Below are positions 39,201 to 54,200 of a stretch of DNA of 64,000 nt, piece by piece. Positions within the stretch are counted from its first letter, which is position 1. The number at the start of each line of letters is the position of its first letter. The notes beneath the pieces were generated by a model that was not told the DNA's origin, did no database searches, and saw only the letters and a list, made by a program, of their open reading frames with translations. Source of the stretch: Eudromia elegans (Eukaryota > Chordata > Aves > Tinamiformes > Tinamidae). The stretch is from contig PTEX01000207.1 of NCBI GenBank assembly GCA_003342815.1, positions 188,154-252,153 on the forward strand, given 5' to 3'. Both the position numbers and the translations under genes were made by a program.

Positions 39201-42200
39201 TTAATGTATATTTTTGAACCTTCTGTGGGCACAAAAGTCCTTCAGGAATGTGCTCTGTGGTTAGCAATTTTTTTTCCTATGGAGAGGCAGCACATGTGAG
39301 CATGTTTATCTAAAACTCAATGCCAGAATAAATACTGCCTCTTGTTAAGGATTAATATTATTGTAGTGAAGTTAAAAGAAAGTAGTGGTTTGTCCGAGCT
39401 TAGTTCAACAACATGCGTTGCATGTTTTTGTTTTATTTTACTTCATTTTATTTTTGAAGGATAAAGTAATGAGGCCCGTCAACAATCTATTCGCAAAAGC
39501 AGATCATGCTTGAATTATGTTTAGTTCAGTGTGACTATGTGAGTAGGGGCTGAGGTTAAAAAGTTGTTTTCCTGCTCAAAGTATCAGGAACATTTGGGTC
39601 TGCTGCATGGGGAGGGAGCATAAGGCATTTGGCTAGACTCTGGGAGATGTGATGGGATGCAAATATGGCTAAGCATATGGGTGGGCCCAGTCAGAAGGGT
39701 GCATTCTGTATTTTGTAATGGAAGGTAGTGCCTGCAACTGTACAAGTCCCAGAAAAACTTCTGCAAAAATCAGGAACAATATCCAGAAACATTGAGAGTG
39801 TCCAAGTGTTTGCACACATTTAGATATAACTATAATTAGACTACAATTACAGATCTAATTACAAACAAGTGAGAAATAAATCAGCTGTGAGCAAATACAT
39901 ACATATATACAAATATATAACATATATAAGAAATAAAATGATGCCAGGATTTCATAATTCTTTACAGAAATGTTTGGTTTGTATTATGTTTTAATAATTT
40001 CCTTGTATATTTTATTTGTGATAAAGACTTTTGAATGAGTGGATCCTTTTTTATTTGACCTACTACCACTTTAAACTGACAATGGAGGAACAAGAGCAGC
40101 TGCCTAATAATTGGAAGCTATCACACTTTTTAAAAATAATTACTCTTCATAACATCTCTACTATAACTAGGCTGAAGCTTGTGCAAAGAATGTTTAATTT
40201 GATCTCCATGTCTTTCTTTTAGGAATTGAAATATGGGGATGGTGTCCAGATTAGAGGGAATAGAGATTTGGAAGAGTGTTTTGCTCAGGCAAATGACCAA
40301 ATGGATATCCTGGATGGGCTCATCAGAGAGATGAGGCAGATGGGCCAGCCCTGTGACATGTATCAGAAAAGGTATGGCCAGGATGGTGTGGGGAAGGGAA
40401 TGTGCCAAGTGTAAATTTGCAGTGTCTGTAGTGCTCATGTTCTCTGATATTGCAAGATGTGAAAGAGATCAGCAAAGTGGAACTAAACCTGTTTGGCCTG
40501 GGCATGCTAGCATGTAGAACTGCCTCTTGGTAACATATTTCTCACAGAATTTCATACATTGGGCATTCCCATGAAGTTTTAGCCAATAGCATTTTCCATG
40601 CCCTTGGTTTTCAGTATTTCTTTTTGACCACCAAACGGTGGTCCAATAGGAGACAAGAACTGCATAGTTTCTGTGTATTCTAGGTGTTCTCCTCATAGAA
40701 TCTAACTGGTTCCTTCACTTCCAGGCTGCTTCAACTTCAAGAGCAAATGCGTGCCCTGTATAAAGCCATCAGTGTTCCCCGTGCCCGGAGGGCCAGCTCC
40801 AAAGGNGGTTGCTACTCTTCTCAGAGTGGCTCAGGCTGGGATGAGTACACAAAACGTGTCACCAGCGAATGTTTGAACTGGATGAGACAGCAGAAGGTAA
40901 ATCTACCCAAGAACGGATGTTGCTCATGAATGTCATCTCATATACAGGAATGTTTTGAGTGACAGTGGAACATTAAAGATATACGTAAATGTTAATATCT
41001 TATTCCGAGTTTCTCCTTTTATTTTTTCTTTGACTTGCAGCATTGTACATGTAGTGAATTTCTTCAAAAATGCTAAAAGGACTTGTGATCTTCTTTTGCA
41101 GAGGAAAATGTGTGGAAATAAATGTGACACAGCTGTTAACATAAGGCATCACCATGTTTGCATTACAGATTATAATACTCAATATTTCCTTCCTTCCTTC
41201 TATGGATATTCTTCATGTTTCATATTTATTTTAACCCTTTACATAGTTAGGACCAGCCTCACAGACTTAACCTTTGTTCGATATTTTGCAGTTGCTCTTT
41301 ATATATATTTATGAAAGTTACAAATAGGTAAGATCATGGGGAAAACTATGAAAGCTACCTTGGAAGAACACACATATTTGAGGAAAAATTAGGTGTCAAT
41401 ATCTTAGAATGTTTAAGCAGAGTTTGTGTCACATGCTCTAGGAGCCCTTGCTTGAGCAGGGGGTTTGGACTAGATCTCTAGAAGTCCCTTCCAACCTTAG
41501 CTGTTCCTGATTCTGTGTTCTTCCTCTGCTCTGTCTTTATCACTGTGGGAGCCAGAAGACTGAGTTGATAATGACAGGACTAGACTCGCAGAAGTCACTG
41601 CTTTAATATGAACTTCAGTGCTTTCATGTCCATCTATTGCAAGTGCAGAACTAATTTGCCTTCATGGAGCTGTTGATTGTGTAGCCTACGGCAGAAAACG
41701 CATGTTAAAAGCCTATAATCTGGTTTTGTGCTACTGAAATGAAATCTTGATGTTTGTGGTTGATCAGGATGTGTGGAACAAGGTGGTCAGAGATAAAATA
41801 TGCAGACTTCTGTAACTTGAAATTACATTATTTTTAATCTCACCTTATTAGATAGTTGCTTTGCAATCCTGTTGTTATCTGCGTATGATGTTTACCAGGT
41901 GGCTGCTATGCAAATCAGATGAGGAGGGGACAGCTCTGCACAGCAGCGCCCATACTTCATGTGAGTGCCAGTCACAGTCTAGTCCTTCAGGGCCCGCCCA
42001 CGCTGCAGCATGTTTTAAAGGAAGAAAGGAAAGTGGGGATAGCCTTTGGAGTGGTAACTTTTGAAGGTGTTGAACCAATAGAGCAGCAGCAGGTGGGATT
42101 GCTGTATACGTCCTGTGGGAGAGCAGTCTAATGGTCAAACTGCCATACTTTGAGAAGTGATTTTTGACAGGCACTGGGCACGTTTCCAGTGCTGAAGGAT

Positions 42201-45200
42201 CATGAACATGTGGCATCTCCTAGGGAGGCCGCGTGACACCCTGCCCAGGCACCTCTCTGATTGTGGGAAGCATGAAGCAAGCCCTTCACAGCAGTGTTCC
42301 CACGCAGAGCTCTTGGGAAAGAAAAAGCTGGAGCTATCTCTTCACCTCTTCAGTCCTTAAGGCAAAACTGAGGTGAGGCCAGTGAGCACGTAGCTCCTTG
42401 TTGGATTTTTGAAGATATTAGGGAAAGATTATTTTGAACTTTCCACTTGGCTTTTTCTCTCCACAGTGCAAACTGTGTCTTGCTATCTGCTTGTACAGGA
42501 TACAAGCATGCTTCCAGGTGTAGTATGATGAAATGTGGGAGAAAGTTCTGAGTAGCTGTGGTTTGGTGTTATCGTTTTAGTTTTCTATCATGGTGGTTTG
42601 CTGACAGCACAATCAGGTGGTACGAGTGTTGGTCAAATTCCCTTTGTAGGGCTAGGGAAGGGGCACTGAAATCCAGACAGCCTTTGTTCATATATTGGCA
42701 GACATCCAAGGTTGTTCCTGTTACTACAGTCTCTTTAGCGTGTATAAATATAATAAGAAAGGTCAAAGTCCTGTAGTTCTTAGGTGGCTGAGTGCAGAAT
42801 GGTTTTGCTTGTTGGAACCTTTTCAGCCCTTCCTTTAAACCCTTTCGCTTGAGTGTCATTCAGGCTTTATTGATATCTGTTGAGTCATAAAGATTTGGCT
42901 CCAGGCTGGTAATTCAGTCCCAACCCAAGATTAAGGTATCTGTCTTTCTGCTGTGCTTGTGCATACACGGACATATATGCAGAGATCAGTTGTGGCTGTA
43001 TATTTACAGCATAAAACACGATTTGGAATTTGAGCAGCTGAATAGTGAATTCAATGTATTTGGTGAAATTTAATATGTGAAGATGATGAAGCAACTGTAG
43101 TCAGTGAGTTTTCAAGTTAGTAATTATCCAGGTGCATTACTATTTTTAAAAGACTGTTCCTGGTGATTTTCTTCAGTATCTCCAAATTAAATGTTACCAA
43201 AATCTCAGACAAGCATGTTCTGTGATAATTTCTTTTTGTGAATTACATAGCTTTATTTATTTGGATTGACTGCCCTTAACTGAGGTCACTGGAATTATAT
43301 GTGTGGAATTAAAATGGAAGTGCAGTGTACTAGTATATACAGAACTTCACTCTGGGTATTTTCACATGAATTGCATGAAGAACATAGTATGGCTGAATCA
43401 TAATTTGTTTTCAGAGTCACCAGTGGTATAAATGTAACTATCCTGTACAATATAAAAGAACATTTTTGCCAAAGAAAATAAAGATGAAAATACTCTAAGT
43501 GTACTTCATCTATTTTTTTTAAGCTATTCAGATATTTCCGCTACTATCTTTCTTCTACTTTGGGATTCTCATGTAGTGTTTAAGTGATGGCAATTTAAGA
43601 GGTTTTTTTTTGACTCCTGTTCTGAAATTTACCTTGTTCAGTTTTACCATTTATTGAACAGTCATGGTTTCTTCATTGCAGCTCCTTGGTGCTCTGGTTC
43701 AGATAACAGTGTCTTGTAGATGAAAAAACACACACTTTCTTTTTCTTAGGCTGAAATGGAGCTGGTGAAATGGGGTTTTGATGCAGCATCTATCGAGCAA
43801 CAAATCAGTGACCACAGGAGAACTCACAATGCCATTNGAGATTATCGCTGGCACCTGGACAAAGTCAAAACAGATCTGGTAATATTTATGGTCTTGCCTT
43901 ACATGTTACTTAATTTAGATGCGTAACCTTGGCTTGTCAGTGGTCCTCTGCCCTGAGAAATGCTGAATAACTCATTTTTTACTTCAGAAAACACCAATGT
44001 CATGATGACAACTACTTTCAAAAGTTATACTCATGGTTGTTTTGTGTTCCCCTTCTTTCCCAAAAATCTTGAAATGAAAATTTAGTGACTATGCAACATT
44101 TCATTGCTGTGCAGAAAAGCTGGCAAATAAATGCTTATTTTTTTTTGTGGGAAAGATGTCTAAGAATGATTTTTTTAAAACAACAAATTGAAAGGATAAG
44201 GTGAGTTCTTAAATATAGCCTTGAGCGATGAGCGGATTTCTGTAAGAAATGCCCAAACCCTGGGCTAAAGTTAAAGGTTTTTTTGTTCTTGTTCTTTTGT
44301 TTTTGTTTGCTTTCCACTGAGGCTTCTGATCCCATCTGGGTTTTGTGATTGGAATAAAGAAGCCACTGAAAATGCAGTGGTTAACTTCCTCTGCTTTGAA
44401 CTCTGCATAGGGGAGGGAAATCTCACTTTGCTTCCATTCTCCTTGTGCCCAAGTAAGCAATTAACAGAAAAGAAGTCTGAAGAAGAGTCTGAAGAAATGA
44501 AACTTGGCTCTGGAGCTCTGATTTATCAGCCAAGCTGAAGAGTGGAAAAGGGGAACATCCCTTCTGTTTGACTGAGCAGGAAAAGTACCAATCTAGCCCT
44601 GTGGAATACCCGTTCCAAGGTTGTGCAGGTTTACAGTCACAGAAGCAGGAACAAAAATCAGTCTCTTGCTAAGACTATGGATTATACTACTTCATAATCT
44701 CCCAAGATAGATGTAGGACTAGTTCCTACAATTACCTAGGAGTTCAGTACTAAAAAAATCCAGTTTCAGAGGCTGATTTGTGATGTGGGGAGTTTGTACA
44801 GCCTTCCTTAGGTACTGAATATTGCTGGAGGAAATAAGTCTTCTTTTTGCACTTACAGTGATCCTCTAACAGCACAGACCAACTGTTTCGTTGTATTGCT
44901 TGCAGGCATTTTCATATTATCAGCTGAAGTAATAACATTATGGTATTAACACTGTAGAGGAAATATGTGCAATCAGAAACCTTTAAAAAAACCCCTTAAA
45001 CCTTTAAACTATTTACTGTCTCTGTTTCAGCGTGAGAAGGCTGCAGTTCATCANCTGGAGGAAGAATATGAAGGGCTGTTGGTAAGCAAAAGTTTTTTTT
45101 TTTTATTTGATACCCTCTGATGAATACATTTTTTTGCTTGGCTAACACTTGTCTCATAATTGAGAAATATTTCAGGTTTTACTAGAGTGATAGTTGCGTA

Positions 45201-48200
45201 TTTAAGTAATTCCATCCAAGAGTAAACTGACAGTGTTTGTAGTTAATATAAGGCTCAGCTTAAGTCATGAATTTTAGATGAAGTTATTACCTGCTGTAAA
45301 ATTGACTTGTCCTCAAAAGTAAGGTCCTAGTTTGTACCTGAGAAAGGGGATTGGGTTACAAGTAGGACTCTACATCCTCCATGGAAGTAAATTCAGCAGT
45401 GAAGTTAACCTATATATGAAGCTTAAGAGGTCACGCTCAAAACTGGGATGAGAACCAAACTCTTCATAGGGCTGTGCATCCACATTGGGTCTTTGTGTGA
45501 AATGCAGCAAAAATTGTAGGCAAATGGTAAACAGACTTAACCCTTGGAATTGGAAGCTGATCTCTGTGCACATTTCAAGCAACAGGAGATGCTTTAGATG
45601 TGAGGAGGGAAGAAATGTATCACAAAGAAAGTCTTTTGTGCACAAGGTGCACAACAGTACACAGCAAGGATAAGCTATCATCAGGAAATGCCAACGAAAG
45701 TCAGGTGAAATGGTGAATGGTCAGGCATTTCTTATATTATCCTTCACTTTGTTTTGCTTCCTGGCTTATATCATTTTTCTTTGAAATGAACTTTCCAAAG
45801 CTTTTGACTTCAGGTTCCCATTGTTTCATAAATCCAGGTGTGTTATCCACTGTCCATTGCCAGATTTTATAGTGGTATGCTTTTTACTGTTATTCTTAGT
45901 TTAAATGAAATTTACATGCTTTGCTTTTGACTTCCCACTCTCCCACATGTGGACTTTTTAGTGTTTACTGCTTCTCATTTCTGGAATTCCTTGCAGAAAC
46001 ACTCTTTTGAGAGAATGGATCAGCTCCGTCAGTTCCAGAACCTCATCCAAGCCANTAGCAGAGAGATCATGTGGATCAATGACTGTGAGGAAGAGGAGCT
46101 TCTTTACGACTGGAGTGACAGGAATACTGACATTGCCCGGAAACAGGAGGCCTTCTCTGTAAGAGAACCCAACCTCTCTGTCCTTTCCATGACCTCCTAT
46201 GTAGCATAGCAAGAGCGGTTCAGGCTAGCTCAGAAGGCTTATCGTGGAATGGATCTTTCACTCTTTCTAGATTTCTGGGGATTTTTATCAACACTTTTGA
46301 AGTACTATGTGGCAAACGTTTAAAATCAAGAGTAGATACCTGTTGAAAGATTTTTCTCTCACTCAACTGTTTGTAATTGTTCATTTTAGTCTTAGGAACT
46401 GACCTTTTTAGGACAATTCATTAATAATCATGTATGGCTTGCTGACAAAGTCCTTGTATTGCCCCATTATGCTAATGGACTTGAATCAGGCAATTTAATT
46501 CTCCCTGTTAGGACTATGTGGGGGATGAGGGTCCCCATATCTGGCCCTGATCTCTGTCGCCAGGAAGTAAAAGTGTTGCAGAGGGAGCTTCTTTCTCTCC
46601 CTCTGACATCTTGCCAGCAACACACTGAGAGTACTGTCAGAGATATTTTACATGGCTGCTTCCTGTTTTCTGTGAGCACACAGGCAAATAGAGCCTATAT
46701 AGTCATTTAACCCATGTCAGTGCAAATCACCAAATTAAAAAGCAATGACAATTCACATCATTGAGGAGACAGTTTTTCATATTTTTTTTTTGTTCTGGAT
46801 GTTGCAAGATGCAGTCATGCCTGCTTCCATCAGTCCTCTGATGGGAAGGGATATGTTTTGGATTCTCTGTAAGTAGCAAACCTAGAGATCAGAATTAGAC
46901 CTTTGCTGTGGTCTTCATACTTACCTTTAGTAAACTAGAATTAATATTTAATGTTAGCAGGGATAATTTTACACAATCCTAATTATCTGTGAAGTTTCAG
47001 TTAAACCATCTTATGTGATAGGCCTTTTGAGGGTTGTTTACTCTGAGCTTTGTTGTTTAGAAACGCATGAGTGAATTGGAGCTTAAAGAAAAAGAACTCA
47101 ACAAGCTAAAGCAAGAAAGTGACCAACTAGTNCTCAACCAGCACCCTGCTTCAGACAAAATTGAGGTGAGTTAGTTTTCATATCATTTATTTTCTCCTCT
47201 TAATCTTTATCTGAGAAAAGTTCTCAGTGGATGTCTGTAAGCATAAAGCCACATTTTGACTCAGAGAAGGGCTTGTCTGCCTGAAAGCTATATAGGCTGA
47301 TGTAATAAATTAATAATATTTATTTATTATAGGACCTTCTCCTACAAACCTGGCCAGTAGTACTACGGATTTCTTCAGAGCTCAGAGGAAGTGTCTTATT
47401 ACTACTAAAACTGATCATAGATGCATATGAAAATTAGTATACAGGCTTATGAAACCGTCTAAATATATTCAGATGGCTGTATCTCATGTGAGTTGTCTGT
47501 GAGTGCAGCAGAATTAATGGTAGGAAGGCATCCCGTTCCTGTTCTTCTGCTCTCTTAGCAGGCACACTTTGAAGATAGCCACACCCTTTGGTGAGGGTTT
47601 ATGTTTAATCCAAGTGCAAATACTTTCTGTGACTGAAATTTATAATGCTTTTCTGTAGCTTAGCCAAGATGGTTTTGCTTTCACAGCTTGGTATACATTT
47701 ACCTTTCAATTACAAAGGCTGCATCAATTTGAAAAGTCTCATTTTACTAGGTAATGCTGTAATTATAGTTCCAAGTATATGTAAAAACTCTGAAACTGAA
47801 GGAAGTTAATTGGAAAAAAAATCGCTAGTTGCTGGTTTTCAGTATATTTACCAATTCATCTGGTATCATGTTGTATAAAGTCCTGAGAGCAGAGAAAACT
47901 GAATAGTCTGTGCCTTACAGGAAAGATTCTTCTGACCTTTGTCAGTTAAGTAGAAAGTTGTGCATATTTTTCCTAAAACTATGCATGAGGACTATGTGAA
48001 AAGTTTAAATTTGAAAGTAGTCATAATAAACAATCATGCTTTACAGTGTCTCTTGGAGTAGGAGAACACACAATTTGCAATTAAAATCTAACTTGCCCTA
48101 CTGTCTGTGCTTTTTACCTTCCTAGCCATCCCCTTTTGTTCATGCACTTCAGGCTTTATGCTGATGAAACAAACAAAAATTATGAACAAATTTCTCTGCA

Positions 48201-51200
48201 TTCAACAAATGCGTTTTTAACTCTCTTCAGTCAGGTAGATATTTAGAAGTCACGGAATTAGATGCATGAGTTGTATTTTTTTGATGTGCATGAATTTGTT
48301 TTGGTAGATCTTTCATTTACATTTATGTGGGGCATAAATAATTGTTCTTAAATCTAGTCATGGAAGAGGGATTGAGGGCAATGAGTACGGTTCTTTATTT
48401 TTAATTTTTTTTGTTGTTGTTAGGCTTATATGGATACACTGCAAACTCAGTGGAGCTGGATTCTTCAGATCACCAAATGCATTGATGTTCATCTGAAAGA
48501 GAATGCAGCGTACTTTCAGGTGAGTAGTGATGTGGAAAATTGACACTTTTGAATTATACAAGTATTATGCAAATAATTGTTTATAAATTATTTCTTCAGT
48601 CAAAAAGCTTCGCGTGCTGGCAGCATTTACATATTTTGAACAATTTTTTTATCACTTGTTTCAAAAACCTCCATTCGCTAGCAGCGTTGAATAACAAAAA
48701 AAATTTGCTGTTTTCTGTGTGCAAGAATTTCCAGAGTGCAAACATGTGTTTTGCTCAAGAAAGAGGTTTAGAATTTAGTATGCAGATTGTGAATATGATC
48801 AACATTTCATATTAGAGGTTACATTCCTCATTGCTTTTGTTAAAAGGGTGAATCCCTATGCAAGATAAATGAAAGCTTTTCTCTACCAAATCTTCCTAAA
48901 TTTGTGCACGATTATACATAGCACAATGTTTTCTTGTATTAGTAAATGCCACCATTTTTCCAGATGTAAACTAGGATTTCTTATGAAAGAAGTCCACCGA
49001 TGTTAGTGAGACCTGTTTGTCAGAGACATTTACAATTAAAATCTCAACTTTTTTTCTGTAGTTTTTTGAGGAGGCCCAAGCCACGGAAAGCTACTTGAAG
49101 AACTTACAAGATTNTATCAGGAAGAAGTTCATCTGTGATAAGAGCATGTCACTGCAAACCTTGCTGGAACAGATCAAAGAACTGGAGGTAATGTTAGACT
49201 CTACTCACAGATGATGTTTGGCTTGGCTTCCGTGGAAATCAATTGTCAAAGATGCTCTTCAGATACCAAATGCAAAAAAATGGGTATATTAATACCTTTT
49301 TCTGAGGATCGCCTATCAGTGAGTCAGTGGTATCATTTAACTTTGGGTAATACTGTTTGGGACCTGTGCTGATGTCTTTTTCAGTCTGAAATGAGCCTGA
49401 CAAATTCGTAAGTTTCTGACATGCTAACAGGGTTTTATTTTTCTTAAAAAAAAAAAAAAGGTTCATAGGTGCAAGGACAGATTTTTCCTGAAAGGGTAGG
49501 TTTGTTTAATAAATTATCCATTATGTCATTTTGTATCACAGGTGTTTCTTTGAAAGGTCTTAACTTTTATAGCTGAGTTAACTGTTTGCTTGTCCTGAGT
49601 CAGATCTTACATTTCTATGTGGTATCTACTTGAGGAAGATGATCAGTGTTGTAAAAGAGCAATTGATGAAGTCGAGGTTAGGAGTGTGCTTATTAACAGG
49701 GTTTGTAGAATATATATTGTAACAGATGTTTTTTCACTTATTCTTGTGTCTCCTACCTCAGTTTAAGCACGTAGTACGTCCCGAAGAAAAACAACACTTT
49801 GTTAGAACTGCAAAGATACTTAGTCTGATATTTCTCTGCTACTTTTTTTTCTTAAGTTGTTTTATGTTGTAGTCCAAGGATTCATCATGCAGGAGCCCAA
49901 GGAAATTTTACTTACAGAGAGCTCCAGATGCTTTCCTCTCTTAATTAAACTTTGAAAACTAGGTGTGGTTTCTTTTTAGAGTGAAGTTTTAACATACAGT
50001 TAATCTTTGCAGAATGAACGAGAGAGAATTCTTGAATACAAAAGGCAAGTGCAGAGTTTGGTGAATAAGTCCAAGAANATTGTGCAGCTGAAACCACGCA
50101 ACCCAGACTACCGGAGTAANAAGCCCATTATCCTCAAGGCTCTGTGTGACTACAAACAGGATCTGGTAGTGTATACCTTTCTAACTGAGAATGAATATCA
50201 GGTTCATTCAGAATGTGGCAGATATTTGGTAAACAAGGTGTTGAACTGATAGGTTTAAGCCCTTTGTCTGTTTTTCCTTAGCATTTGTATTTCTTCAACA
50301 AGAAAAGCTTTGACCTTTACTCAATTCCGAATAAACAAGTTCTGGTTGGTTAAGTAAATTTAATCAAAATTCAGCAAATGGCTATTACTAGTCCAGTTTA
50401 GATACTTATAGTTCAAATTAATACAAGGAAAAAAAAAAGCTTTTTTGATAATTGGATTAAAATTGTTATACAGAAACTTCCTAGCATCTATCCTTCTCTT
50501 GGTGCTGTGCTCACCCTCCCAGGATCTGCCTGGATCTTAAGGTCAGTGCTTCAGGCTTCAACTCACAAAAGGTGGGAGAATGCGCAGTGAGTCACTGGCA
50601 CCCCAAGTTCTTTCCTGGGAGAAGTAGGATGGGAGTGGTGGTGGCTTCTTCCAGCTCAGTGCTGAGTGAGCTTGTGTTTATTTGTGTGTTTATTCTTAAG
50701 TCTGCCTAGGTGCTTTTTCTGCTTATGTACTTTTTCTCCTCACAGGTTCCCAATTATCCAGTTTTTCTGCTCTCGTAGTTATCTCTAAAACTGTTTTTTT
50801 TTCTGATTCACAAAGTTTTACTCCTATGGTGACCACTAATTGACCATTGTGATTTGTGTTTATAGCTTGGGACTAGTGATTTCTGCACTCTTTGTCTTTG
50901 CTCTTCCTTACCACATTTTAATCTACAGTCACAGAAGTTCAGCCTGCACAGAATAACTATTTATTATTACTGTAACTAAAGCTAAACAAATTTAGGCAAC
51001 AGTTGCTTGACTGCTTGACAGTTGCAGTCACAGTTAAACAAAGTAATGTCTACTCAGGCTGAAGTATTCTCAAGGAAGTCCAGAGTCAATGCAAAGCCTG
51101 GGGCCTTTTACTAGTGATGTCAAAAATTGTATTTAATGACTCCACTGGAATGGTGCAGGGAGCAACTTCTCTCAGGATAAGAGAAGATTTCCACTCTTGG

Positions 51201-54200
51201 ATGTTAGTGGGCTGTGCATATGCAGCATGGTGTTTGTGCTGTCAGGGTGTCAGAATTTCTGGCTGATGTGGCTGCTCGCTCTGCAGCACACTCCCCTTGT
51301 TCCTCTGCAAGTACGAATGCAATACTGAGAATCCTCACAACTCCAGATCCCTTTGCAGTGTCTTATTGCTGAAAATCGCTGTGTGGTTTATTCTGGCCAT
51401 ATATCCACACTCAGATTTTGATATTTTTGTCACTGCAGGCCCCAGGATCTGGCGATCAGCTCAACCAGTAACTGCTCGGATTACTTGGTGGCTCCCATTT
51501 AATTTTCCTGGGTTTCCTTTGCAAGGAAACCAGATTCAGGGGAAAGGGGCCTGCACTGATCCCCTGATCTAACACGAAGCCAGGCTGCAGACCACAACCT
51601 AGCAGCTAGGAAACACTCTCAGTTCTGTAATCTACATGCTTCTTTGTTGTCCATCTTTGTTAGAAGTCCCACTTACTTAACTGAAGGAAACAAGCTTGTT
51701 CTGTGTTTCCCATAGAAAACAGTGCGCAAAGGAGACGAATGCATCCTGAAGGACAACAATGAGCGCAGCAAGTGGCTGGTGACTGGCCCTGGAGGAGTCG
51801 ATATGTTGGTGCCCTCCGTTAGTCTTATCATCCCTCCCCTCAATCCGTTAGCAGTGGATCTTGCTACCAAGTGAGTTGCCTGGGTTTCTGAAATGGCACC
51901 TACCGCTGAGAGTAGGTGGAAGAGTTCACTCAGAGTAGTGGTTGTGCAGATGCGCTGAATTTGCTCGTAGATGTGAGCCCTTTCGGAGCCAGCTCAGGAA
52001 TCTTTGCACTTGTGCCATAGGCATGTCCTGAGTGTTTTGAAAGTGTGAGTTTGTTTTGCCTTTTCCTGACTCAAATTACATGCTTAAAATTACCTTAAGC
52101 ACTCCTGTGGGAAGAAGAGTTTGCTCTTTACTGCTGTAGGGAAAAACCTTTCCTCTTGTTAGCAGTGCCATCTATTCTCAAAACCAAAATGCTGGAGAAA
52201 ATTTGGAATTTCTGAATTCGTGGATATACTATTTATTCATTTGAGAGTTATAGATATCTCATTTATGGAACATTTTCTGCATTTTCTAGTGGAAAACAAG
52301 TCTTAACACACTCCACATCTAGTGGCTTAGGCTGTTCTGCAGTGGTTATATATAGAATCATAGAATAGTTAAGGTTGGAAGGGACCTCTAGAGGTCATCT
52401 GGTCCAACGCTCCTGCACACCCCCTGCACGCCTAGAGCATGTGGCACAGGATTGCATCCAAGCAGATTTTATAAGAGACATAGAAGTTTTGACCATGATT
52501 TTTTTTCCTTGTCTCAGGATTGAGCAGTACTATGAAGCTATTCTAGCTCTGTGGAACCAGCTTTATATCAACATGAAGAGCCTGGTATCCTGGCATTATT
52601 GCATGATTGACATTGAGAAANTCAGAGCAATGACTATTGCCAAGGTAAGGCTCTAACTAGTCTTAACTGTAGACTAGGGGCATACTGCTGTCCCAAAGAG
52701 TGCTTGCTGTCTCTAGTTCAGCTGTATGTTCTCCAGAACCACCACTCGCCCTTTTGTTGGATTGCACAATATTTTATTGAAGGAGATGATAAATACTGTC
52801 CTGTTTGAACATGATATGGACTAATTGGAAGATCAGCTGAGATTTATTACATACTTGTTATAGCGGTTCCCATAACACAAGGATATCGATGGACAAGTTG
52901 TGAAATTTTTACAACAGAAGTAGATTAGGTTGCATTGCATTTCCCCCCACCCAGCCTCCCTTCTTTTAAAGGCAGTCTCTAAACTTTGTTCTAAAAAGTG
53001 CTTCCTCTAATTTTTCTGGAGCTGTATTAATCTGTTCCCGTGTATTTTACTTGCCATTAACATTCTCCAGATGCTTCTTTTTTTGAACAACACTCTTCTT
53101 CCTTATTTCAGCTGAAAACAATGCGTAAGGAGGATTACCAAAAAATAATAACTGACCTGGAGATCCATTACCAAGACCTCCTTAGGAACAGCCAGGGCTC
53201 AGAGATGTTTGGTGATGAAGACAAACGAAAGATCCAGACTCAGTTCACTGATGCCCAGAAACATTATCAAACTTTGATTATACAACTGCCCAATCAACCA
53301 CGGCAACCACAAATAGGTTTGTTGTACTCATCCCTTTTGTGTTGATTGTCTTTTATTAGTTTCTCTGGGACGTGTGGCTTTTTAATGTAAAACTGTTTAG
53401 TGAATTTAAGCTTTCCTTCTGGAAAAAGAGGAAAAACTGAAAAATAAAATCTCACTGAAATCCATTGACATTGGACTGAGCCTCTTAGAGAAAAGAGAGT
53501 ACTGAAAACGTTCCTCAGAAACGTATCCAAGAATATTAAGTGCAGATGGCAGATAAAACTTGACTGTGTACAAGGATTTTATTCTTCCTTCCATTTGTGT
53601 GACTGTTTGAGATACTCCTCTGAAGTTCATTGAACTTTCTGAGAGAGGTAGGGGAATTTTGTCCAATTTGTATTTTTTCAGATATTAGGAAGCAAAATCT
53701 TACTGTTGCATTTTGGGAAGCAAGTCTGGTTTTTTTGAAGAGGAATTTAATGACCTGAAGCAGCTACATAAGAACTCTTATCTCCCACTGGTTCTACAAC
53801 ACAAGTTTAGTATTTAGGACTTCGCAGTATTGCACTGACTTTCCAAATGCAGGAGGGTTTTGTTTTGGTTTGGTTTTTTGATCATTGATATTTAGCCAGT
53901 AGTTACCTTCTGATATTTACAGTGTAAATATATATATTTTACAGTGGTCCCAACTGAGACCTGTCCCGTGGGTTCCTCAAACACTGTCATAATTAATGAC
54001 AGAAACCGAGAACATGACAAACAGGAGGCCTGGTTACTGATGGAACTTCAGAAACTTCGACGTCAGATTGAAGCTTCTGAGANTCGGATGGTTCAAAGAG
54101 CTCCTCTTGGTGTGGATCAAGGGGCCCTGCATGACTTTTCANTTAGATTAAAGGATTTAGAGGTAACTGCGAATGTTTTTCATTCATCTTCTCAAGCTTA

